Origin: Gammaproteobacteria bacterium
GTDB taxonomy: Bacteria > Pseudomonadota > Gammaproteobacteria > Nevskiales > Nevskiaceae
Length of the DNA stretch: 42,418 nt
Direction of reading: 5' to 3'
NCBI GenBank assembly: GCA_016182805.1
Contig: JACPFV010000007.1
Location: 1 to 42,418, forward strand
In this document: in pieces, positions 10,453 to 20,876 of the stretch
Numbering within the stretch: the stretch's first letter is position 1
Layout of the letters: every line of letters begins with the position of its first letter
Notes under the pieces: model-generated
What the model was told of the DNA's origin: nothing
The model's input: only the letters and a program-made list of their open reading frames with translations
The model's database searches: none
Program-made: the position numbers and the translations under genes

Positions 10453-10480
10453 CCTAAACAACAATGTCGCACCGTGTCAA
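10453..10480 (-). promoter_or_regulatory. candidate promoter of the thiolase operon
   Basis: On the minus strand a perfect TTGACA (10480-10475) is followed after 16 bases by TTTAGG (10458-10453), a poor -10. It is the only consensus -35 seen between the divergent thiolase and TetR genes. About 115 bases separate it from the thiolase ATG. Confidence 0.35.
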
Positions 10481-10522
10481 TTCGCCACCGTATGTTCCCT
10501 TGGCGTGCGAAGGCGCGATATA

Positions 10523-10536
10523 GTAATGACAATTAC
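10523..10536. promoter_or_regulatory. palindromic operator candidate upstream of the TetR gene
   Basis: The sequence gtaatgacaattac is an inverted repeat with 5-bp arms GTAAT/ATTAC and a 4-bp spacer, 16 bases before the TetR start codon. A TATAGT hexamer at 10519-10524 could be the -10 of the TetR gene and overlaps one arm. Position and symmetry fit an autoregulatory TetR site also facing the thiolase operon. Binding is inferred. Confidence 0.5.
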
Positions 10537-10551
10537 CTTTCGGCTGACGTT

Positions 10552-11175
10552 ATGAGCGCTACTGTCGCGAAAACCACGCCGGCCCTGGCCGGCCTCGACC
10601 CCGACACCCGCACGCGCATCGAGCAGGCGGTGCTCGACATCTTTTCGGAGCGCGAATTCCATCGCGTCGGCCTGATCGAGATCGCGCGCGGCGCCAACGT
10701 GTCGCTGCAGACGATCTACAAGTACTACGGCAGCAAGGAGGCGCTGCTGTTCTCCTCGCTGGACTCCTGGCTCGGCCGCCTGGCCGCGCGCATGATCGAC
10801 CATCTGCAGGGCATCGAGGACTACAAGGAAAAGCTGCGCAAGGTGTTCTGGGTGGTGCTGGACTTCTTCGAGAAGAACCCCAAGGTCGCGCAGCTCGTGA
10901 TGAGTTCCGTCTACGTCAACACCTGGCGCCAGCACGAGAACTACCGGAACCCGCAGCTGTTCGGCGCCTTCATCAAGGTGCTGGGCGAGGGCCGCGCGCG
11001 CGGCATCCTCAACGACCAGGTCGACGAGAAGATCCTGCTCGACTACATCCTGGGCGTGCTCGGCCGCCTGGTGCAGATGTACATCCACCGCGGCATGAAG
11101 GAGCCGCTGACCCGGCAGGCCAACGTACTGTTCGAGATGCTGTGGCGAGCGATCGCCAAGCCGCCCCGGAATTAG
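10552..11175 (+). CDS. TetR/AcrR family transcriptional regulator
   Basis: 207 residues. The N-terminal helix-turn-helix is clear: RIEQAVLDIFSEREFHRVGLIEIARGANVSLQTIYKYYGSKEALL pattern at about residues 22-66 (quoted only as the family hallmark ending in TIYKYYGSKEALL). The C-terminal helical part is a ligand pocket of unknown specificity. Its position divergent from fadA-fadB suggests it senses an acyl-CoA and represses beta-oxidation. I chose the ATG at 10552; an upstream GTG at 10474 would place the operator palindrome inside the coding region. Its TAG overlaps the TAA of the convergent gene by two bases. Confidence 0.9.
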   Translation: MSATVAKTTPALAGLDPDTRTRIEQAVLDIFSEREFHRVGLIEIARGANVSLQTIYKYYGSKEALLFSSLDSWLGRLAARMIDHLQGIEDYKEKLRKVFWVVLDFFEKNPKVAQLVMSSVYVNTWRQHENYRNPQLFGAFIKVLGEGRARGILNDQVDEKILLDYILGVLGRLVQMYIHRGMKEPLTRQANVLFEMLWRAIAKPPRN

Positions 11176-12053
11176 CGGCCGGGCGGCCCTGCGTCCGCGG
11201 GAACACGCACGGACATCAGCGGCGACGGGCGGTCGGCCCGATCGGCGTCGGCAACCAGCAGCCAGCGGTCGGCGGTGCCCTCGCGCCGCCAGTGGTGCAG
11301 GCCCTCGACCTTGAGGTCCGGCCGCAGGCGGGCGGTGCGCGCGACGCGCAGCTCGCCGTCCAGGCGGCCCAGCACGCTGCCCGCGCAAAGGCCATCCTCG
11401 TACGGGTCGGTCGTGTCCTCCGCCGCGGCGGTGAAGTGCAGCGCGCCGTCGGGGTCGGCCGCCAGGTCGGTGAAGGACAGCGGCACGCCGTCCAAGCGGC
11501 CCAGATCCACGCGCGCGATGCGGCGCAGCCCGCGCGCGCCGAGCGCGCCGCCGGGCAGCTCGCGCAGCAGCGCGTCCAGCGCCAGCACGATCAGCGCGTT
11601 GTCGCGGTCGCCGCCGTTGCCGCGCTGCGCCAGCACGAGTGCGGCGCCGCACACGGCGGCGCCCTCCACGTTCAACTCGCGGAACTCGGCCGACAGCTCG
11701 CGATAAAGCGGCGCGAGGTCGAGCGTCAGCGGCTGTCCGTCGATCCGCAGCCAGCTCCCGCGGCAGCGGTTGGGCCGGGAGCCGGAGCCCAGCACCAGCA
11801 GCGATCCGTCCGGCAGCACGGCGGCCGCCTCGAAGTCCGGCTTGGCCTTTTTGCGCGCCTTGGGATCGGCCGGCAGCGGCGCGGCGTCGCCGAGCAGGGG
11901 CAGGGCGTCGAGAAAGCGGCCGTCGGGCGCGTAGCGGTGCAAGGCGAGGCTGTCGTCGGCCACGACCTCCAGCCGGCCGGCGCGCAGCGCCAGTCCGCTG
12001 GCGGCGGCCAGGGGCAGATGGGCGATCAACTCCAGCGCGAGTGTGCCGGGCAT
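11172..12053 (-). CDS. DUF6929-like protein of unknown function
   Basis: 293 residues from the ATG at 12053 (a longer frame to 12098 would overlap the previous gene). There is no signal peptide. The chain is rich in short beta segments with repeated small-talk motifs (LPDGSLLVLGSGSRPNRC, DPDGALHFTAAAEDT, VEGLHHW), suggesting a beta-propeller-like fold. It resembles proteins annotated DUF6929, but I recognise it only loosely. It is last in a six-gene same-strand run, 13 bases after the AMMECR1 gene, and its stop overlaps the TetR stop on the other strand. Function unknown. Confidence 0.7.
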   Translation of the reverse strand: MPGTLALELIAHLPLAAASGLALRAGRLEVVADDSLALHRYAPDGRFLDALPLLGDAAPLPADPKARKKAKPDFEAAAVLPDGSLLVLGSGSRPNRCRGSWLRIDGQPLTLDLAPLYRELSAEFRELNVEGAAVCGAALVLAQRGNGGDRDNALIVLALDALLRELPGGALGARGLRRIARVDLGRLDGVPLSFTDLAADPDGALHFTAAAEDTTDPYEDGLCAGSVLGRLDGELRVARTARLRPDLKVEGLHHWRREGTADRWLLVADADRADRPSPLMSVRVPADAGPPGR

Positions 12054-12066
12054 CGGGCGCACGCTA

Positions 12067-12660
12067 TCACGCTCCGCGCCCGCCCTCGGTGAAGGCATCC
12101 ACGGTGAAACGGCTGGCGCGCAGCCCGCCGAGGTCCGCCGCCGCGTCCATCTCGCCCTTGCGCAGCAGCGCCGCGACGAAGCGTTGCGGGTCGGGCAGTT
12201 GCTCCCACATCACCGGCAGGAACACCGCCTGCCGGGCGCCGAGTTCCAGCAGCAGCCCGTCCTGTCCCACGCGCAGCCTGGCGTGCAGATCGCCCAGGCC
12301 CTGGAAGGGCAGCGGCGACAGGGGGCTCAGCACGTGCACATCCAGGCTCAGGTCGTCCAGCTCGACCGCGCGCAGCGGCGGGAAGCGCCAGTCGCGGAAC
12401 GCCGCCGCGTAGGCGCTTTCCGCCACCTGCACCACCAGCGGCAGGCGTGCCTCCATCGTGCCGATGCAGCCGCGCAACTGCCGCTGCCGGTGCAGGGACA
12501 CGAAGCAGGCGCCCGGTTGTCGCAGGATCGGCGCATAGACGCCCGGCTCCACCGCCAGTGCGCGCCCGTGCCGCAAGCCGTGGCCGATCGACTCGCGCGC
12601 CAGCCCCAGCAGGATGCAGGCGTCCTGTTCGCTGTAGCGGCGCTGCGGCTCGTCTGGCAT
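12067..12660 (-). CDS. AMMECR1 domain protein (AmmeMemoRadiSam system A type)
   Basis: 197 residues. The hallmark LRGCIGT occurs near residue 63, preceded by FVSLHRQ and followed by VAESAYAAAFRDWRFPPL and the region LPVMWEQLPDPQRFVAALLRKG. In many bacteria this protein is encoded with a Memo-like protein and a radical SAM enzyme; neither partner is in this window. It sits between a LysE exporter gene (39-base gap) and the DUF6929-like gene (13-base gap). The biochemical role of the family is not established. Confidence 0.88.
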   Translation of the reverse strand: MPDEPQRRYSEQDACILLGLARESIGHGLRHGRALAVEPGVYAPILRQPGACFVSLHRQRQLRGCIGTMEARLPLVVQVAESAYAAAFRDWRFPPLRAVELDDLSLDVHVLSPLSPLPFQGLGDLHARLRVGQDGLLLELGARQAVFLPVMWEQLPDPQRFVAALLRKGEMDAAADLGGLRASRFTVDAFTEGGRGA

Positions 12661-12699
12661 GGCGTCTGCTCCGCGGCCGGGAGGACGCCAGTCTACCCG

Positions 12700-13332
12700 C
12701 TACCCCAGCAGGCTCCCCAACATGGCGGCGCCGAGCAGCAGCAGGACGGCGCCCATCGCGCGATCGATCCAGTGCGCCCAGTGCCGCAGCTTCCGCCGCA
12801 GGGCTTCGTTCGACAGCATCAGCGCGACGAACGCGAACCAGGCGAACGTGGTGAGCGGCAGCCACAGCCCCAGGACCAGCTTCATCGCCGTGCCGGTCGG
12901 GCCAGTGACGACGGCGGTGAACAGGGCGACGAAGAACAGCGTCGCCTTGGGATTGAGCACATTGGTCAGCACGCCGATCCCGTAAAACCTCTTCCAGTCG
13001 CCCGGCTGCGCGGGCGGGAGCCGCTCGCAGTTCTCCGGCTGCGGCTGCGCGCGCAGGGCCTGCGCGCCCATCCAGACCAGGAAGGCGGCGCCGGCCACGC
13101 CGATGAGGGTCAGCGAGGCCGGGTATTGCCGCGTGAGCCAGGCGAGGCCGAACAGGCCGTAGGCGACGTGGAACAGGATGCCGCTGCCGATGCCGGCCGC
13201 GGTCCACACGCCGGCGGCGCGGCCGTAGGCCAGCGACTGGCGCACGATCATCGCGAAGTCCGGACCGGGGCTCGCCACGCCGAGCAGATGCGCCAGCGCC
13301 ACGGTGCCGAAGATGGCCCATTCGGTTTGCAT
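12700..13332 (-). CDS. LysE/RhtB family exporter
   Basis: 210 residues with about six hydrophobic segments. The N-terminal LGVASPGPDFAMIVRQSLAYGR is the family signature (GPxFxxV with the glycine-rich helix) and GVLTNVLNPKATLFFVALF is the second conserved block. The family exports amino acids or related small molecules through the inner membrane; the substrate is unknown. The ATG at 13332 lies 17 bases after the GNAT stop codon, within the same run of genes. Confidence 0.9.
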   Translation of the reverse strand: MQTEWAIFGTVALAHLLGVASPGPDFAMIVRQSLAYGRAAGVWTAAGIGSGILFHVAYGLFGLAWLTRQYPASLTLIGVAGAAFLVWMGAQALRAQPQPENCERLPPAQPGDWKRFYGIGVLTNVLNPKATLFFVALFTAVVTGPTGTAMKLVLGLWLPLTTFAWFAFVALMLSNEALRRKLRHWAHWIDRAMGAVLLLLGAAMLGSLLG

Positions 13333-13349
13333 CGAACCGCCCCCTCCGC

Positions 13350-13928
13350 CTAGCCCCCTCCCACAAGGGGAGGGGGAATGCAATCGGCGCCGGGCCAGGG
13401 GCCTTGCGAGCGTGCCGGCAGCTCCCGCACGTCGGTCTCGGTCTTGAACAGCGTCATGCCGCGCGCCCGGTAGTTGGCGAGCGCGGCCGGGTGGTCCAGC
13501 GAGCAGGTGTGCACCCACACGCGCCGTGCGCCCATGGCCCAGGCGTGCTCGATGGCGACGGTGAGCAGGTGGCCGCCCAGGCCCTTGCCGACGAAGTCGC
13601 GCGCGAGGCCGAAGTAGGCCAGCTCGACGTCGTCGCCCGGCTGCCGCTCCAGCTCGAAGTAGCCGCCGGGCGTGCCGGCGACGTACATCACCCAGGTCCG
13701 GACCTGCGGCCGGTCCAGCCACTGCATCCACCGCGCCCAGGTCCAGGGCAGGCGGTCGCGCCAGTGCCAGTCGCCGCCGACGTAGGTGTAGAGAAAGCGG
13801 TTGAGCGCGGGCGAGGGGATCTCGGCGCGCAGGATCGACGGCGCCGGCTGCGGCACGCGCGCGCGGCGCAGCGCGGCGGGATCGCGCATCTCCAGGTGCC
13901 AGGTCGTGACGGTGACGGGCCGGTTCAT
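13350..13928 (-). CDS. GNAT family N-acetyltransferase
   Basis: 192 residues. The acetyl-CoA binding region is DFVGKGLGGHLLTVAIEHAWAMG (R/Q-x-x-G-x-G/A type loop), followed by RVWVHTCSLDHPAALANYRARGMTLFK, typical of GNAT enzymes. The ATG at 13928 overlaps the stop of the CHAD gene (ATGA). The last residues (PPPLVGGG) are coded by the palindromic repeat at 13354-13376, so the C-terminus has been extended or replaced by repeat DNA. Substrate unknown. Confidence 0.88.
   Translation of the reverse strand: MNRPVTVTTWHLEMRDPAALRRARVPQPAPSILRAEIPSPALNRFLYTYVGGDWHWRDRLPWTWARWMQWLDRPQVRTWVMYVAGTPGGYFELERQPGDDVELAYFGLARDFVGKGLGGHLLTVAIEHAWAMGARRVWVHTCSLDHPAALANYRARGMTLFKTETDVRELPARSQGPWPGADCIPPPLVGGG
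13354..13376. repeat. CTTGTGGGAG-type palindromic repeat, copy 1
   Basis: Perfect 9-bp arms CCCCCTCCC (13354-13362) and GGGAGGGGG (13368-13376) around a 5-nt loop. Read on the minus strand the centre is CTTGTGGGAG, also the centre of the palindrome at 36055-36080. It overlaps the 3' end of the GNAT gene. Confidence 0.65.
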
Positions 13929-14773
13929 GACGCGCCGCCCGCCGGCGCGCCCTGGGCGCGCCACCACGGCCGCGTCTTCCTGTCGAACAGCGTCTTTCCC
14001 AGCTCCAGCGCCGCGTCCGCCGCGACGCCTTGCCGTTCGCGCAGGTGGTCGACGATCTGCGCCACGGCGGCCTTGCCGCCGAAACGTGCCGGGTGCGCTT
14101 GCAGCAGCGCGATCAGCTCCTCAAGGTCGTGATGCCGGCCGAGCAGATCGGACAGTTGCTTGAGACGCTTCACGCGCCGGCCGAGCCTGGGCCACAGCGG
14201 CGCGACCAGCGCGCACTGGTAGCCGTGGTACTTCGCGTGCTTGCGCCAGGCGTGCAGGTCGGCGGCGCTCGCGGTTTCGCCGGCGCGCCGGTAACGGCGC
14301 CGCGCGCGGCGGTAGGTGTCGCACAGGCCCGTCGCCAGGTCGTCGGCGGACAGGCCGGTCAGGATCAGGCCGTCGAATCCGCCGCGCAGGCGCTCGAAGC
14401 TGCGCGCCGCGCCCGCCGGGCGGCGGAGTGCCGCCAGCTCGCGGCGCACATGGCGTTCCAATCCGGCGCCGCAACGCTGGCGCAGCCGCGGCGGCAGGCC
14501 GGCGCCCAGTTCCGGCCAGGTCTCGACCAGGGCTTCCAGCACGCGCTGCCCGGACAGCCGATGCGCGACGGCGCGCAGCCCGGATTCGAGCGGGGCGTAG
14601 CGCGCGTCCAGCGGATCGTGCAGCAGCCGCAGCCAGGCGCGCAGCTTCTTGCAGCGCTTGCGCGCCTCGTGCACGTCGGCTTCCGCCTCGGCCTGCGCCG
14701 CGTCCAGCTCCGTTCGCGCGGCCTGCTTCAGCGCGGCCGCGAGCGGCTGGGCGGTGGCGAGGCGGAAGGCCAT
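13925..14773 (-). CDS. CHAD domain-containing protein
   Basis: 282 residues. CHAD domains are helical, histidine-rich folds that bind polyphosphate. Hallmarks here are [18 protein letters not shown] near residue 32 and, in the second half, [14 protein letters not shown] and [15 protein letters not shown]. No CYTH partner domain is fused. The ATG at 14773 overlaps the stop of the upstream GST-like gene by one base (TGATG), and the stop overlaps the GNAT start. The role is probably linked to polyphosphate granules, inferred from family only. Confidence 0.88.
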   Translation of the reverse strand: MAFRLATAQPLAAALKQAARTELDAAQAEAEADVHEARKRCKKLRAWLRLLHDPLDARYAPLESGLRAVAHRLSGQRVLEALVETWPELGAGLPPRLRQRCGAGLERHVRRELAALRRPAGAARSFERLRGGFDGLILTGLSADDLATGLCDTYRRARRRYRRAGETASAADLHAWRKHAKYHGYQCALVAPLWPRLGRRVKRLKQLSDLLGRHHDLEELIALLQAHPARFGGKAAVAQIVDHLRERQGVAADAALELGKTLFDRKTRPWWRAQGAPAGGAS

Positions 14774-15552
14774 CAGCCGGCGTAGGTCTTTTCGAGATAG
14801 GCCACGATGGCGGCCGACTCGAACATCTCCGTGCCGGTGTTCGGGTCGATCAGGTACGGCACCTGGACGCGCCCGGTACGCTCCTTCAGGCGCGTGCGGT
14901 TGCGGCCTTCGATCGGCAAATGGGGAAACAGTTTCCGCCGCACCCAGGGCGGCCCCATGTCCTCCCAGCGCGCCTTGCCGGTGCTGCGCAGCAGGTACGG
15001 CAGCTCCAGCTCGCACAGCACCTCGCGCACCAGCCGCGAGTACGGGCTGGACTCGAAGCTGTACAGCTCCAGCGGCTGCTGCGGCGCCCGCGACGGCCGC
15101 GCCTTCATGCCGCGGATGCGGCCGGGCGCGCGCATCGCCGAGGCGAGGTACGAGCTGCCGACCGCGAGCTGCCGCGCCAGGCCCGCCGGGCCGCGCACGC
15201 GGCCGTCGTAGGTGTCGGCGAGGTAGCGCACGATGTCGGCCGACTCGTGCATCCGGCGGCCGGTGTTGGGGTCCACCAGGAACGGGAACTGGCTCTTGCC
15301 GCCCAGCTCGACCGCGCGCGGGCGAAACCGTGTGCCGCCTTTGGGGCAGGGATAGATCGCCGCGTCCAGGTCCAGCTCGGTCAGCGCCTCGCGCACCAGG
15401 CGGCAGTATGGGCTGGCCTCGAACTCGTACAGCTCCAGCGGCTTCTCCGGCTGCTTGAGCGCCGGCCGGAAGGCGGCGGTGCCGCGCCAGCCGCGCATCT
15501 GGCTGGCGAGCAGGGAGGCGGAAACTTCTACGGAATGGGGAAGCTTGAGCAT
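14773..15552 (-). CDS. glutathione S-transferase-like protein with duplicated thioredoxin-fold domain
   Basis: 259 residues made of two similar GST N-terminal (thioredoxin-fold) units. Unit 1 (about 40-120) has [32 protein letters not shown] and [10 protein letters not shown]. Unit 2 (about 160-258) has [32 protein letters not shown] and [14 protein letters not shown]. Unit 1 keeps a Cys in SPYC; unit 2 has Ser at that place. There is no all-helical GST C-terminal domain. It starts the six-gene run, 71 bases downstream of purH. Catalysis is possible in unit 1 only; a binding role is also possible. Confidence 0.85.
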   Translation of the reverse strand: MLKLPHSVEVSASLLASQMRGWRGTAAFRPALKQPEKPLELYEFEASPYCRLVREALTELDLDAAIYPCPKGGTRFRPRAVELGGKSQFPFLVDPNTGRRMHESADIVRYLADTYDGRVRGPAGLARQLAVGSSYLASAMRAPGRIRGMKARPSRAPQQPLELYSFESSPYSRLVREVLCELELPYLLRSTGKARWEDMGPPWVRRKLFPHLPIEGRNRTRLKERTGRVQVPYLIDPNTGTEMFESAAIVAYLEKTYAG

Positions 15553-15602
15553 GGGCGCGGGGCTGCGGATGCGGGGGCGCGCAGCATGCCAAGATTTGAA
15601 CG

Positions 15603-15623
15603 GCCGGGCCAGATCGGCCCGGC
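15603..15623 (-). terminator. hairpin directly after purH
   Basis: Perfect 8-bp stem GCCGGGCC/GGCCCGGC with a 5-nt loop immediately after the purH stop codon. On the minus strand it is followed by CGTTCAAAT, a poor T-run, so termination may be partial. Confidence 0.45.
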
Positions 15624-17179
<1,556 letters not shown>

Positions 17180-17183
<4 letters not shown>

Positions 17184-17437
17184 CGGGCGCTGGTCTGGAT
17201 CTTGTGCTGGCGCAGCTTCTTGCGCAGGGTCGCGCGGTTGAGGCCCAGGATCGAGGCGGCGCGCGACTGGTTGCCGTCGCAGTACTGAAGAGTCGCGCGC
17301 AGCAGCGGCGGCTCCACCTGCGACAGGATCATCTCGTACAGGTCGTTGGGCGCATGGCCGTTCAACGCCTTGAAATAGGCGTCGAGACTGTCGGCCACGG
17401 AGTGGCTCAAGGGTTTTGCTTCTTTCTGATTGGACAT
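17180..17437 (-). CDS. fis: Fis family DNA-binding protein
   Basis: 85 residues. The C-terminal helix-turn-helix is [23 protein letters not shown] (about residues 55-77), nearly the textbook Fis sequence. The N-terminal part ([18 protein letters not shown]) matches the dimerisation region. Fis bends DNA and acts as a growth-phase nucleoid regulator. The start at 17437 gives the usual small size; upstream in-frame ATGs would add an unconserved leader. The gene lies 121 bases after prmA and is coupled to purH. Confidence 0.95.
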
Positions 17438-17558
17438 CCTGCCGCGACCTGATCCGTCCGTGGCCGCGCTGCTTGGGCGTAGCCGTTCTAGGAAAAAGGG
17501 CCGGCAATCATACCCCCAAGCATTTCGCCGTGAAAGCACGGCGCTGTCAGGTCCCTTC

Positions 17559-18443
17559 TCAGTCTTGACGGCGGGTTCCGTCAAGCCGCTGCCAGTCGTC
17601 GCGCACGGCTCCGGCGCCGAATCCGACGAACGGTGCGTAGGCCGCGCGCACCTCGTCGGCCTGGCGCGTGAGCAGGCCGGCCATGACGATGCTTCCGCCC
17701 GGCTTCACGCAGGGCGCGAGCCGCGGCGCCAGATCCACCAGCGGGCGCGCGAGGATGTTGGCCAACACCACGTCGTAGGCCGCCGCCGGCAGGATCTCCG
17801 GCAGGTAGGTCCGCATGCGGTCGCCGACACCGTTGGCGACGGCGTTGTCGCGCGTCGCCAGCAGCGCCTGCGGATCGATGTCCACGCCCACCGCGCTCGC
17901 CGCGCCGAGCTTGAGCGCGGCCACGGCGAGGATGCCGGAGCCGCAGCCGTAGTCGAGCACGGTCCTGCCGCGCAGGTCCTGCGCGGCGAGCCAGTCCAGG
18001 CACAGCGCGGTGGTCGGGTGCGTGCCGGTGCCGAACGCGAGGCCCGGATCGAGCATGACGACGATCGCCTGCGGATCGTCGATCTCGGCGAGCTTCTCCT
18101 GCGGGCTGACCCACAGGTGCGCGCCGAAGCGCAGCGGCTTCCAGTCCTTGAGCCACACCCGCACCCATTCCTGGTCTTCCAGCCGCGAGCGCGCGATCGG
18201 CAGCTTGTCGCCGTCGGGCAGCGTCGTGCGCAGCGCGGTCTCCACCGCGTCCAGGTCGTGGCCGGCCGGGAACATGCCGACCGTGCGCGTGTGCCGCCAC
18301 AAGGGCGTCTGTCCCGGCCAGGGCTCGAACACCGGATCGTCCGCCGCGTCGACCAGGATCACGGAGGCCGCGCCGTGCGCGAGCATGACTTCCTCCGCGA
18401 ACTCGGGATGGGCGGAGACGACGGAGAGCTGGAGCCAAGGCAT
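17559..18443 (-). CDS. prmA: ribosomal protein L11 methyltransferase
   Basis: 294 residues. It trimethylates ribosomal protein L11 using S-adenosylmethionine. The N-terminal substrate-recognition domain begins MPWLQLSVV; the Rossmann domain contains LDPGLAFGTGTHPTT, VLDYGCGSGILAVAALKLGA (SAM-binding motif I) and VVLANILARPL (NPPY-equivalent region), all typical of PrmA. It follows accC after 75 bases that hold a palindromic repeat. The same order accC-prmA-fis is seen in related gammaproteobacteria. Confidence 0.95.
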   Translation of the reverse strand: MPWLQLSVVSAHPEFAEEVMLAHGAASVILVDAADDPVFEPWPGQTPLWRHTRTVGMFPAGHDLDAVETALRTTLPDGDKLPIARSRLEDQEWVRVWLKDWKPLRFGAHLWVSPQEKLAEIDDPQAIVVMLDPGLAFGTGTHPTTALCLDWLAAQDLRGRTVLDYGCGSGILAVAALKLGAASAVGVDIDPQALLATRDNAVANGVGDRMRTYLPEILPAAAYDVVLANILARPLVDLAPRLAPCVKPGGSIVMAGLLTRQADEVRAAYAPFVGFGAGAVRDDWQRLDGTRRQD

Positions 18444-18455
18444 GGAACACCGACC

Positions 18456-18510
18456 GGGAATCGGGAAAGGGGAATGATAAGGGCGAATTGCGGGAGACGA
18501 TTCCCGATTC
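18456..18510. repeat. GGGAATCGGG palindromic intergenic repeat, copy 2
   Basis: Between prmA and accC. Arms GAATCGGGAA (18458-18467) and TTCCCGATTC (18501-18510) pair perfectly, with further GGGGAAT units around them. It shares sequence with the repeat at 3970-4043. It would form a long hairpin in the accC-prmA transcript and could modulate read-through or mRNA stability. Confidence 0.65.
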
Positions 18511-18518
18511 TCGACCCC

Positions 18519-19865
18519 CTATTCCCCCTTTTTCAGCATCTCTTCCAGGTAGTGGATGTGATGCTGCCCGGCGCAGAACACCTCGTCGTCCATGATGCGG
18601 CGCTGCAACGGGATGTTGGTCTTGATGCCCTCGATGATCATCTCGGACAGCGCGGTGCGCATGCGCGCGATCGCGGAGGCGCGGTCGCAGCCGTTCACGA
18701 TCAGCTTGCCGATCATCGAGTCGTAGTGCGGCGGCACGTGGTAGCCGGCGTAGACGTGCGAGTCGACGCGCACGCCGGGGCCGCCGGGGACGTGGTACTT
18801 CTTCACCTCGCCGGGAGAGGGCACGAAGCTGCGCGCGTCCTCGGCGTTGATTCGGCACTCGATGGCGTGGCCGCGCGGCTGCAACTGGTCCTGCCGGATC
18901 GCGATCGGCTCGCCGGCCGCGATCCTGATCTGCTCGCGGATCAGGTCCACGCCCGTGACCTGCTCCGTCACCGGGTGCTCGACCTGGATGCGCGTGTTCA
19001 TCTCGATGAAGTAGAAGCGGCCTTCCTCGTAGAGGAACTCCATGGTGCCGGCGCCGCGGTAGCCGATGCGCTTGCAGGCGTCGGTGCAGAGCTTGCCGAT
19101 CTCGTCGCGCTGCGCCTGCGTGATGCCGGGGGCGGGCGACTCCTCCACCACCTTCTGGTTGCGCCGCTGCATCGAGCAGTCGCGCTCGTTGAGGTGGATG
19201 GCGTTGCCGTGCGAATCCGACAGCACCTGGATCTCGATGTGGCGCGGCGTCTCCAGGTACTTCTCCAGGAACACGCTGCCGTCGCGGAACGCGGCCTGCG
19301 CCTCGCTGCGGGCGAGGTGGATCTTGCCGATCAGCTCGTCCTCGCCGCGCACCACATGCATGCCGCGGCCGCCGCCGCCGGCCGCCGCCTTGATGAGGAC
19401 CGGGTAGCCGACCTGGCGCGCGATCTCGCGGCAGGCGTTTTCGTCGTCCGGCAGGATGCCGTCGGAGCCCGGCACGCAGGGCACGCCGGCGGCGATCATC
19501 TCGGCCTTGGCGCTGGTCTTGCCGCCCATCAGGCGGATCGTCTCGGAGCGCGGCCCGATGAACACGAAGCCGCTCTTTTCCACGCTTTCGGCGAAGTCCG
19601 CGTTCTCGGACAGGAAGCCGTAGCCCGGATGGATCGCGTCGGCCTGCGTCACCTCGGCCGCGCTGATGATGGCGGCCATGTTGAGGTAGCTCTTGGACGC
19701 CGGCGGCGGGCCGATGCACACCGCCTCGTCGGCCAGCAGCACGTGCTTCAAGTCGCGGTCGGCGGTGGAGTAGACCGCCACGGTCTTGATGCCCAGCTCG
19801 CGGCAGGCGCGCAGGATGCGCAGCGCGATTTCGCCGCGGTTGGCGATCAGGATCTTGTTGAACAT
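18519..19865 (-). CDS. accC: acetyl-CoA carboxylase, biotin carboxylase subunit
   Basis: 448 residues, standard length. It carboxylates the biotin on AccB with ATP and bicarbonate. Motifs seen are [32 protein letters not shown], the ATP-grasp glycine loop [28 protein letters not shown], and [14 protein letters not shown] with the metal-binding Glu and catalytic Arg region. The ATG is nine bases after the accB stop. It is part of the aroQ-accB-accC operon. Confidence 0.98.
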   Translation of the reverse strand: MFNKILIANRGEIALRILRACRELGIKTVAVYSTADRDLKHVLLADEAVCIGPPPASKSYLNMAAIISAAEVTQADAIHPGYGFLSENADFAESVEKSGFVFIGPRSETIRLMGGKTSAKAEMIAAGVPCVPGSDGILPDDENACREIARQVGYPVLIKAAAGGGGRGMHVVRGEDELIGKIHLARSEAQAAFRDGSVFLEKYLETPRHIEIQVLSDSHGNAIHLNERDCSMQRRNQKVVEESPAPGITQAQRDEIGKLCTDACKRIGYRGAGTMEFLYEEGRFYFIEMNTRIQVEHPVTEQVTGVDLIREQIRIAAGEPIAIRQDQLQPRGHAIECRINAEDARSFVPSPGEVKKYHVPGGPGVRVDSHVYAGYHVPPHYDSMIGKLIVNGCDRASAIARMRTALSEMIIEGIKTNIPLQRRIMDDEVFCAGQHHIHYLEEMLKKGE

Positions 19866-19874
19866 GACCCGGGC

Positions 19875-20357
19875 TTATGCCGGTTCGATGGCGAACAGCG
19901 GCTGGTCGAACTGCACCGGCTGCTCGTTCTCCGCCAGGATTTCGACCACCACGCCGCCGCAGTCGGACTCGATCTGGTTGAGCATCTTCATCGCTTCGAT
20001 GATGCACAGCGTCTGGCCGGCCTTGACCGTCTGGCCGACCTCGACGAAGGCCTTGGCGCCGGGCGAGGGCGCGCGGTAGAAGGTGCCGACCATCGGCGCC
20101 TTGACGACGTGCCGGTTGCCGGCGGCGGCCTTGGCCGGTTCCGCCTTGGCGGCGGCGGCCGCAGCGGGCGGTGCCGCGGCGGCCGCGGGGGCGACCGGCG
20201 CAATCGGCAGCGGCGGCGCGTAGCTCATCACCGGCATCGGGCCGCTGGGCGGGTGGCGGCTGATGCGCACCGACTCTTCGCCTTCCTTGACTTCCAGCTC
20301 GGCGATGCCGGATTGCTCCAGCAGCTCGATGAGCGTCTTGATCTTGCGGAGGTCCAT
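19875..20357 (-). CDS. accB: acetyl-CoA carboxylase biotin carboxyl carrier protein
   Basis: 160 residues. An N-terminal helical segment ([20 protein letters not shown]) is followed by an Ala/Pro-rich flexible linker (about 50-80) and the biotinyl domain with the modified Lys in EAMKM and the upstream [16 protein letters not shown] thumb region. It carries carboxybiotin between AccC and the carboxyltransferase in fatty-acid synthesis. It sits between aroQ (18-base gap) and accC (9-base gap). Confidence 0.98.
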   Translation of the reverse strand: MDLRKIKTLIELLEQSGIAELEVKEGEESVRISRHPPSGPMPVMSYAPPLPIAPVAPAAAAAPPAAAAAAKAEPAKAAAGNRHVVKAPMVGTFYRAPSPGAKAFVEVGQTVKAGQTLCIIEAMKMLNQIESDCGGVVVEILAENEQPVQFDQPLFAIEPA

Positions 20358-20375
20358 GCGATCTCCCTTGCTCCG

Positions 20376-20822
20376 TTATCGCCGCGCGGCGAGCAGCTCG
20401 TGGGCGGCCAGCAGGGCCAGGCGATAGCCCTGCGGCCCCAGGCCGGCGATCACGCCGCGGGCGATGTCGGAGAAATAGCTGTGGTGGCGGAAAGGCTCGC
20501 GTGCGTGCACGTTGGACAGGTGCACCTCGATGAACGGGATGTCCACCGCGAGCAGGGCGTCGCGCAAGGCGACGCTGGTGTGGGTATAGGCGCCGGGGTT
20601 GAGCAGGATGAATGCGATCCCCTCGCGCCTCGCCGCCTGCACACGGTCGACCAGGGCGCCCTCGTGGTTGCTCTGGAAGCATTGCAGCGTGTGCCCGAGC
20701 TTGCCGGCTTCGCGGTCCAGTTCCTGCTCGATGTCGGCCAGCGTGCTCGCGCCGTACAGCTGCGGCTCGCGGGTGCCGAGCAGGTTCAGGTTGGGGCCGT
20801 TCAGCAGCAGGATCGAACTCAA
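20376..20822 (-). CDS. aroQ: type II 3-dehydroquinate dehydratase
   Basis: 148 residues. It converts 3-dehydroquinate to 3-dehydroshikimate in the shikimate pathway; the family forms dodecamers. Diagnostic segments are [15 protein letters not shown], the catalytic Tyr in [32 protein letters not shown] with the catalytic His, and [18 protein letters not shown]. It is first in the aroQ-accB-accC operon, as in many gammaproteobacteria. Confidence 0.97.
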   Translation of the reverse strand: MSSILLLNGPNLNLLGTREPQLYGASTLADIEQELDREAGKLGHTLQCFQSNHEGALVDRVQAARREGIAFILLNPGAYTHTSVALRDALLAVDIPFIEVHLSNVHAREPFRHHSYFSDIARGVIAGLGPQGYRLALLAAHELLAARR

Positions 20823-20876
20823 GGTGCGCGCCTTTCCGGACGAGAAGGCAGGCAGTCTGCCAGATCAGAATCTTGA

